Shown here one piece after another: positions 14,361 through 17,817 of a stretch of DNA of 17,817 nucleotides. Position 1 is the first letter of the stretch. Every line of letters begins with the position of its first letter. Source of the DNA: Prevotellaceae bacterium. GTDB lineage: Bacteria > Bacteroidota > Bacteroidia > Bacteroidales > Bacteroidaceae. Both the position numbers and the translations under genes were made by a program. Location of the stretch: contig JABZKU010000039.1 of NCBI GenBank assembly GCA_015257125.1, forward strand, positions 1 to 17,817, given 5' to 3'. The notes beneath the pieces were generated by a model, which was not told the DNA's origin, ran no database searches, and saw nothing but the letters and a program-made list of their open reading frames with translations.

Positions 14361-15089
14361 ATGTACACCTTTGAATCCCTCCCCCTCGATCGCCACCTTT
14401 TGCACTTGGCCGAACGGGGCAATCTTGAGTTCACGCGCCGTCTGCACCCCGGCGTGGAAGGCGTGTTGGGCATTCGCATTCCCGACCTCCGCGCCTTGGC
14501 GCGCCGCATCGCCCGACAAGACGCCGCCGCCTACTTGCAGGCCGTCGAAAATACGCCAGAAGCGGAACAAAGCCCCTACATGGAAGCCCGCACCCTCCAC
14601 GGTTTGGTGCTCGGTTACATTAAGCCCACGTCCGTCGACGACTATCTCGCGCACGTTGCCCGCTGGGTGCCGCGCATCAACTCGTGGTCAGTCTGCGACG
14701 CCTTCCAACTAGCCGATGCGCGCCGCTTGTTGGCCGAACACAACGATCGTATTTGGGACTTTGCCGGCGAGCGACTCGACAGCGACCACGAATACACCGT
14801 GCGCTTCGCCGTCGTGTTGCTCATGCTCTATTTCATCGAGGCCGACCACCTCACCGCCGTACTCACTCGCCTTTGTGCCGTGCGCCACGAAGGCTATTAT
14901 GTGCGCATGGCCGTGGCTTGGGCGGTGGGCGAGTGCTACATTCGTTTCCCCGAGCACACCCTGCCCGTGTTTGAGCAGCACCGCCTGCCCTTGTGGACGC
15001 ACAACAAGGCCTTGCAGAAAATCCGCGAATCGCTCCGCCCCGATGAGGCCGTCAAAGCCCAACTCCAAGCCTTGAAGCGCAAAGCGTGA
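14361..15089 (+). CDS. alkD: DNA alkylation repair glycosylase, AlkD family
   Basis: The 242-residue protein is built of HEAT-like helical repeats, as in the PF08713 family. The residues known to be important in Bacillus cereus AlkD fall at the same numbers here: W109 and D113 in INSWSVCDAF, R148 in YTVRFAVV, and W187 in MAVAWAVGE. AlkD excises positively charged alkylated bases such as 3-methyl- and 7-methylguanine/adenine without flipping them out, starting base excision repair. The exact agreement in numbering also supports the start at 14361, rather than 14205, which would add 52 unlikely residues. It is a single-gene unit, divergent from the metal exporter and convergent with the flavodiiron gene. 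Confidence 0.92.
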   Translation: MYTFESLPLDRHLLHLAERGNLEFTRRLHPGVEGVLGIRIPDLRALARRIARQDAAAYLQAVENTPEAEQSPYMEARTLHGLVLGYIKPTSVDDYLAHVARWVPRINSWSVCDAFQLADARRLLAEHNDRIWDFAGERLDSDHEYTVRFAVVLLMLYFIEADHLTAVLTRLCAVRHEGYYVRMAVAWAVGECYIRFPEHTLPVFEQHRLPLWTHNKALQKIRESLRPDEAVKAQLQALKRKA

Positions 15090-15124
15090 AATGCCGCGTT
15101 CGCCTTTCGCCGCGTAAACCGGCA

Positions 15125-15160
15125 GCAGGCGCTCATTCTCCCTCGAGAATGAGCGCCTGC
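15125..15160. terminator. 16-bp hairpin after alkD
   Basis: GCAGGCGCTCATTCTC (15125-15140) pairs perfectly with 15145-15160 around a CCTC loop, 35 bases after the alkD stop. No T run follows on either strand, so it is a probable but atypical terminator or an mRNA 3' end stabiliser. Confidence 0.6.
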
Positions 15161-15184
15161 CGTGTTTGGTATCGTTCTGTTCGT

Positions 15185-15216
15185 CGGCAGGTGGCGCACC
15201 GGTGCGCCACCTGCCG
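15185..15216. terminator. 32-bp perfect palindrome before the flavodiiron gene end
   Basis: CGGCAGGTGGCGCACC (15185-15200) is followed without a spacer by its exact reverse complement (15201-15216). It lies 28 bases beyond the flavodiiron stop at 15244 and could end that transcript. No T run is present on the minus side. Confidence 0.55.
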
Positions 15217-15243
15217 TTAGAGAGGATGGACTGAAGGCGTTGT

Positions 15244-16413
15244 TTAGGCCAAAGCCGCGTCGGCCAGTGCTTCGAGCGCCGGCACGTCGGTGGTGTGGAG
15301 CGCGCTCTTCACCGTCACGATGGGTTCGAGCAGTTTGATGCCCTTCCACTTTTCCATCTGTGCCTTCATGGTGCGAGCCGCTGTTGCCGCCCATGAAGCA
15401 TTTTCGATAATGCCCACGCGGCGATTGCGATAGCCCTTCAGTCCGAGTTTGTGGAGGAAGAAGTGCATCGGGGGGAACACGTCGGCGTCATAGCTCGAAG
15501 CCGCCACGATGAGTGTGCCGTAGCGGAAGGCGTCGGCCACAGCGTGGTCGATGCTGCCGCGCGCCAAGTCGTGGAGCACTACTTCGGGCGCGCCCTTCTC
15601 GCGGAGGATTTCCGCCATGCGGCGCGCCGCCTTCTTCGTGCCACCGTGCACACTGGCAAAGGCCACCACCACGCCCGGCGTTTCCACCTCGTAGCGCGAC
15701 CAGATGCGGTACAAGCGCAGCGCCTCGGCCATCTTCGCACCCGTGAGCACCGTGCCGTGCAGCGAGCAGATCATGCGCACATCAAACTTGCCTACCTTGT
15801 CGAGCGCCTTGCCCACCTGCGGGCCATATTTGCCGCAGATGTTCACATAATAGCGGCGTGCTTCCGTCGCCCAGTCGTCGGGGTGCGAATCGTAGGTGCC
15901 GAATTTGCCGAACGCATCGGCCGTGAACATCACCTGGTCGCCGTCGTCGTAGGTCATGATCACCTCCGGCCAGTGCACCAGCGGCGCCGTGATGAAGTGG
16001 AGGGTGCGCTTACCCAGCGAGAGCGTGCTGCCGTCCTTCACCGCGATGGTGCGGCCGGTCAGGTCGAGCCCCTCGTTGAATTGCTCCATGAATTCGATTG
16101 CCTTGGCGCTCGCCACCACCTGCAGCGAGGGGAAAGCCGCCAGCGTGTCGACGATACCGCCCGTGTGGTCGGGTTCCATGTGTTGCACCACGAGGTAGTC
16201 GGGGGTTCGATCGCCCAAAGCCGTGCGCAGATTTTCTTTCCACTCTTCGACGCAACGTGCGTCGACGGTGTCCATGATGCAGACTTTCTCATCGAAAATC
16301 ACATAACTGTTGTAGCACATGCCTTCCGGCACGGCATATTGGCTTTCGAAGAGATCGAGATCACGGTCGTCGGCACCGATGTATTTGATGGTAGAGGTAA
16401 TGTTCGGGTTCAT
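15244..16413 (-). CDS. Flavodiiron protein (A-type flavoprotein, O2/NO reductase)
   Basis: The 389-residue protein has a metallo-beta-lactamase-like diiron domain (about 1-245) and a flavodoxin domain (about 247-389), and no rubredoxin extension, which is class A architecture. The diiron ligands are present in the expected pattern: H78, E80, D82 and H83 in HMEPDHTGG, H147 in LVHWPE, D166 in TADAFGKFG, and H219 in CSLHGTVL. The FMN-binding start of the flavodoxin domain is VAFASVHGGTKKAA (250-263). Such enzymes reduce O2 to water or NO to N2O in the cytoplasm of anaerobes, fed by rubredoxin or another electron carrier. Start 16413 (MNPNITST) gives the usual length, while 16464 adds 17 atypical residues. 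No promoter was found in the 75-base gap after the dus gene, so it may be co-transcribed with it. Confidence 0.93.
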   Translation of the reverse strand: MNPNITSTIKYIGADDRDLDLFESQYAVPEGMCYNSYVIFDEKVCIMDTVDARCVEEWKENLRTALGDRTPDYLVVQHMEPDHTGGIVDTLAAFPSLQVVASAKAIEFMEQFNEGLDLTGRTIAVKDGSTLSLGKRTLHFITAPLVHWPEVIMTYDDGDQVMFTADAFGKFGTYDSHPDDWATEARRYYVNICGKYGPQVGKALDKVGKFDVRMICSLHGTVLTGAKMAEALRLYRIWSRYEVETPGVVVAFASVHGGTKKAARRMAEILREKGAPEVVLHDLARGSIDHAVADAFRYGTLIVAASSYDADVFPPMHFFLHKLGLKGYRNRRVGIIENASWAATAARTMKAQMEKWKGIKLLEPIVTVKSALHTTDVPALEALADAALA

Positions 16414-16488
16414 GTCCGAGATAAAAATTGGAGTTAGGTCTGTGTTGAAAATAGAGGAAAGCACCGTGGCGCAACGCGCGCGGGTGCA

Positions 16489-17412
16489 TTATTGTATTTC
16501 GGCTACGGCGCGCAGATAGTTGCACAGGTTGCCCGCCTTTTGCACTTTCTTGAAGGCCTTGCGCCCGATGGTCGCCTCCGCATAGTCCCAAAAGGGGCGG
16601 AGCTTGCGGTGCAGCGCCTCGTCGCCCGGCACGATGCGCGCATAGGCCTCGTGCAGTCCGTCGTGCAGGCGGTGGAGCAGGGCGATTTGTTCGGCCGGCG
16701 ACCACTCGCGACCGTCACGCAGTTCGGCACTCAGCGAGGGGCGTGCCAGCAGGCCGCGCCCGATCATCACCCCGGCCACCGTGGGCTGGGCGGCGACGAA
16801 GGCTTCCACGTCGGTGGGGGTGAGCAGGTCGCCGTTGTAGAGAAGCGGATGCGGACACGCGGCGGCGAAGCGCGCAAAGGCTGCGCGGTCGGCCGTGCCT
16901 TTGTAGCCCGCCGTGCCCAAACGCGGGTGGAGCGTCACGCTCACCAAGGGGGCGGCGGCCACGAGGGGCGCGAGGCGGTCGAGCTGCGTGGCGTCGTCCC
17001 AGCCCAAACGGAGTTTCACCGAGAAGCCCACTTCGGGATAGGTGCCCATGCGCTCGAAGAGGGCGGCCGCGCGCTCCGGCAACGGCAAGAGTCCGCTGCC
17101 GCGTCCGTGGCGTGCCTGCAAGGGGAAGGGGCACCCCATGTTGAGGTCGATGCGCCGGTAGCCCAAAGGGGCGATGACATCGACCAAGCGCGCCAGTTCG
17201 TCGGCATCGGCCGCGATGATCTGCGGCACCACCGGCACCCCCTCGTTGTGTTCGGGGGCGATGTCGCGCAGGTCTTTGGAGCGCACACCGCCGTGCTCCC
17301 ACCGCACGAAAGGCGTGTAGTAGGCCGCGATGCCGCCCACCAGTCGGTGGTGCAATCGCCGATAGATGTCGTCGGTGTAACCTTGAAGCGGAGCAAAGTG
17401 CAGCGGTTTCAT
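16489..17412 (-). CDS. tRNA-dihydrouridine synthase
   Basis: The 307-residue protein is a flavin-dependent Dus enzyme, which reduces uridine to dihydrouridine in tRNA loops. The TIM-barrel opens with LHFAPLQGYTDDIYRRL. The catalytic cysteine is C94 in IDLNMGCPFPLQARHGRGSGLL. The FMN- and substrate-contacting residues are K133 in SVKLRLGWDD and H162/R164 in TLHPRLGTAGYKG. The phosphate-binding motifs LYNGDLLT and GVMIGRGLLARP come near residues 207-237. The C-terminal helical domain ends in GNLCNYLRAVAEIQ. The subfamily (DusA, B or C) cannot be fixed by eye, although the length is closest to DusC-like proteins. ATG 17412 is preferred to 17460 because the family motif begins directly after it and a -7 element ends only five bases upstream. 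Confidence 0.92.
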   Translation of the reverse strand: MKPLHFAPLQGYTDDIYRRLHHRLVGGIAAYYTPFVRWEHGGVRSKDLRDIAPEHNEGVPVVPQIIAADADELARLVDVIAPLGYRRIDLNMGCPFPLQARHGRGSGLLPLPERAAALFERMGTYPEVGFSVKLRLGWDDATQLDRLAPLVAAAPLVSVTLHPRLGTAGYKGTADRAAFARFAAACPHPLLYNGDLLTPTDVEAFVAAQPTVAGVMIGRGLLARPSLSAELRDGREWSPAEQIALLHRLHDGLHEAYARIVPGDEALHRKLRPFWDYAEATIGRKAFKKVQKAGNLCNYLRAVAEIQ

Positions 17413-17417
17413 GGGTG

Positions 17418-17425
17418 CAAAGTTA
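17418..17425 (-). promoter_or_regulatory. -7 element directly before the dus start
   Basis: The minus strand reads TAACTTTG, an exact TAnnTTTG match, five bases before the ATG at 17412. No -33 TTG is evident. Use of this element would give a leaderless or nearly leaderless message. Confidence 0.45.
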
Positions 17426-17519
17426 CGGCTTTCTTTTGAATTAAAGATCACGTGCGACAAAAACTCGCACGCTTTCCCCTCTCTGTGCGCGCTTTACGCG
17501 TAGCTGTGGCGACCGCCCC

Positions 17520-17807
17520 TTAGGCGGTGGGTGCCGGTGGGGGGAAGCGGAGCAGCGCGTCGCGATAGTATTCATATTGCTTGCGACGCAGGGCAATTTC
17601 TCGCGGCAGTCCCTCGCTGATCGAATTCGTCAGTGTGTCGAAGCGGTTGAGGATCTCCACAATGCGGCGCTGCTCGGAGAGAGGGGGGAGGGGGAAAGGC
17701 TGTTCCATAAGTTGCTGTGTATCGACGGAAGGGAAATTTCCAATGATTGTGTGCTTTTGGGGCTTAATGGTCAAATGTACTCCTATAATAGTTGAACTCC
17801 CTAGTGT
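17520..17807 (-). pseudogene. C-terminal fragment of a type I restriction specificity subunit (HsdS)
   Basis: The frame encodes the conserved C-terminal repeat of HsdS: PFPLPPLSEQRRIVEILNRFD, then the coiled-coil spacer SISEGLPREIALRRKQYEYYRDALLRF. This is the part that follows a target recognition domain and docks to the methylase HsdM. Only about 30 further codons lie upstream before an in-frame TAA at 17808-17810, so no complete recognition domain (normally about 150 residues) can be in this frame. TTG at 17774 is the only start-like codon near the front. No hsdM or hsdR is in view. It is therefore a truncated or silent hsdS piece, or the end of an hsdS broken by a frameshift just outside the window. 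Confidence 0.8.
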
Positions 17808-17817
17808 TTATCGGGGT

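Noticed and set aside
16461..16487. A weak GC-rich hairpin (GCACC...GGTGC) after the dus stop as a terminator
   Set aside because: The stem is interrupted by three mismatches and the following T-rich stretch is broken, so it is not strong enough to list or to separate dus from the flavodiiron gene.
17512..17528. A short hairpin (ACCGCC/GGCGGT) around the stop codon of the hsdS fragment as a recombination or attachment site
   Set aside because: It is only a 6-bp stem, with no second copy seen in the window and no recombinase gene, so there is no support for a site.
1..17817. CRISPR arrays, tRNA or rRNA genes, and insertion sequences
   Set aside because: No regularly spaced repeats, cloverleaf-like sequences, rRNA signatures or transposase motifs were found by reading both strands. 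A covariance-model search would be more sensitive.

Overview
The window looks like chromosomal DNA of a GC-rich member of the Bacteroidales, most likely Prevotellaceae (Alloprevotella- or Prevotella-like). This is an inference from three things. Several genes are preceded by exact matches to the Bacteroidota -7 element TAnnTTTG, and Shine-Dalgarno sequences are weak or absent. The gene families are typical of the group: DUF349 repeat protein, Omp28-like thioredoxin-fold protein, Bacteroidota-type TopB, A-type flavodiiron protein. The Omp28-like protein also ends in a 'YDLSGR...GLNIENGQKV' tail of the kind common in exported Prevotellaceae proteins. No rRNA, tRNA, CRISPR array or complete mobile element was seen.

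Layout. 1-422: a possible 31-residue minus-strand ORF, then a well-formed promoter. 423-1790 (+): a 110-residue exported protein that is little more than a signal peptide and a sorting-domain-like module, with its own promoter and terminator, then a NYN-domain putative RNase fused to a cold-shock-like domain. A bidirectional terminator separates these from a long minus-strand block. 1888-7335 (-): an unrecognised 725-residue helical protein, a five-repeat DUF349 protein, and a CorA transporter with a long leader containing two short uORFs and mutually exclusive hairpins. 7553-13971 (-): six closely spaced genes. Read in the direction of transcription they are a Cu/Zn-type efflux permease with a C-terminal HMA domain, an AraC-type regulator with an N-terminal CxxC motif, an unknown 186-residue protein, an orphan iron-complex-type ABC ATPase, topoisomerase III and an Omp28-like protein. 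13972-14360: a divergent regulatory region with two copies of a 31-bp repeat. 14361-15089 (+): an AlkD-type DNA alkylation repair glycosylase with all its landmark residues at the reference positions. Two very strong palindromes fill the convergent gap. 15244-17412 (-): a flavodiiron O2/NO reductase and a tRNA-dihydrouridine synthase. 17520-17807 (-): a truncated C-terminal piece of a type I restriction specificity subunit (HsdS), cut off by an in-frame stop near the window edge.

How the genes fit together. Most are housekeeping or stress genes of an anaerobe: metal efflux with a metal-binding regulator, Mg2+/divalent cation uptake, oxygen/NO detoxification, alkylation repair, RNA processing and tRNA modification. 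I see no complete new defence or mobile system. The best leads are the corA leader (uORF overlapping a switchable hairpin), the sorting-domain-only secreted protein, the unknown 725-residue helical protein, the repeated 31-bp element between the metal exporter and alkD, and the hsdS fragment, which may belong to a phase-variable restriction locus just outside the window.
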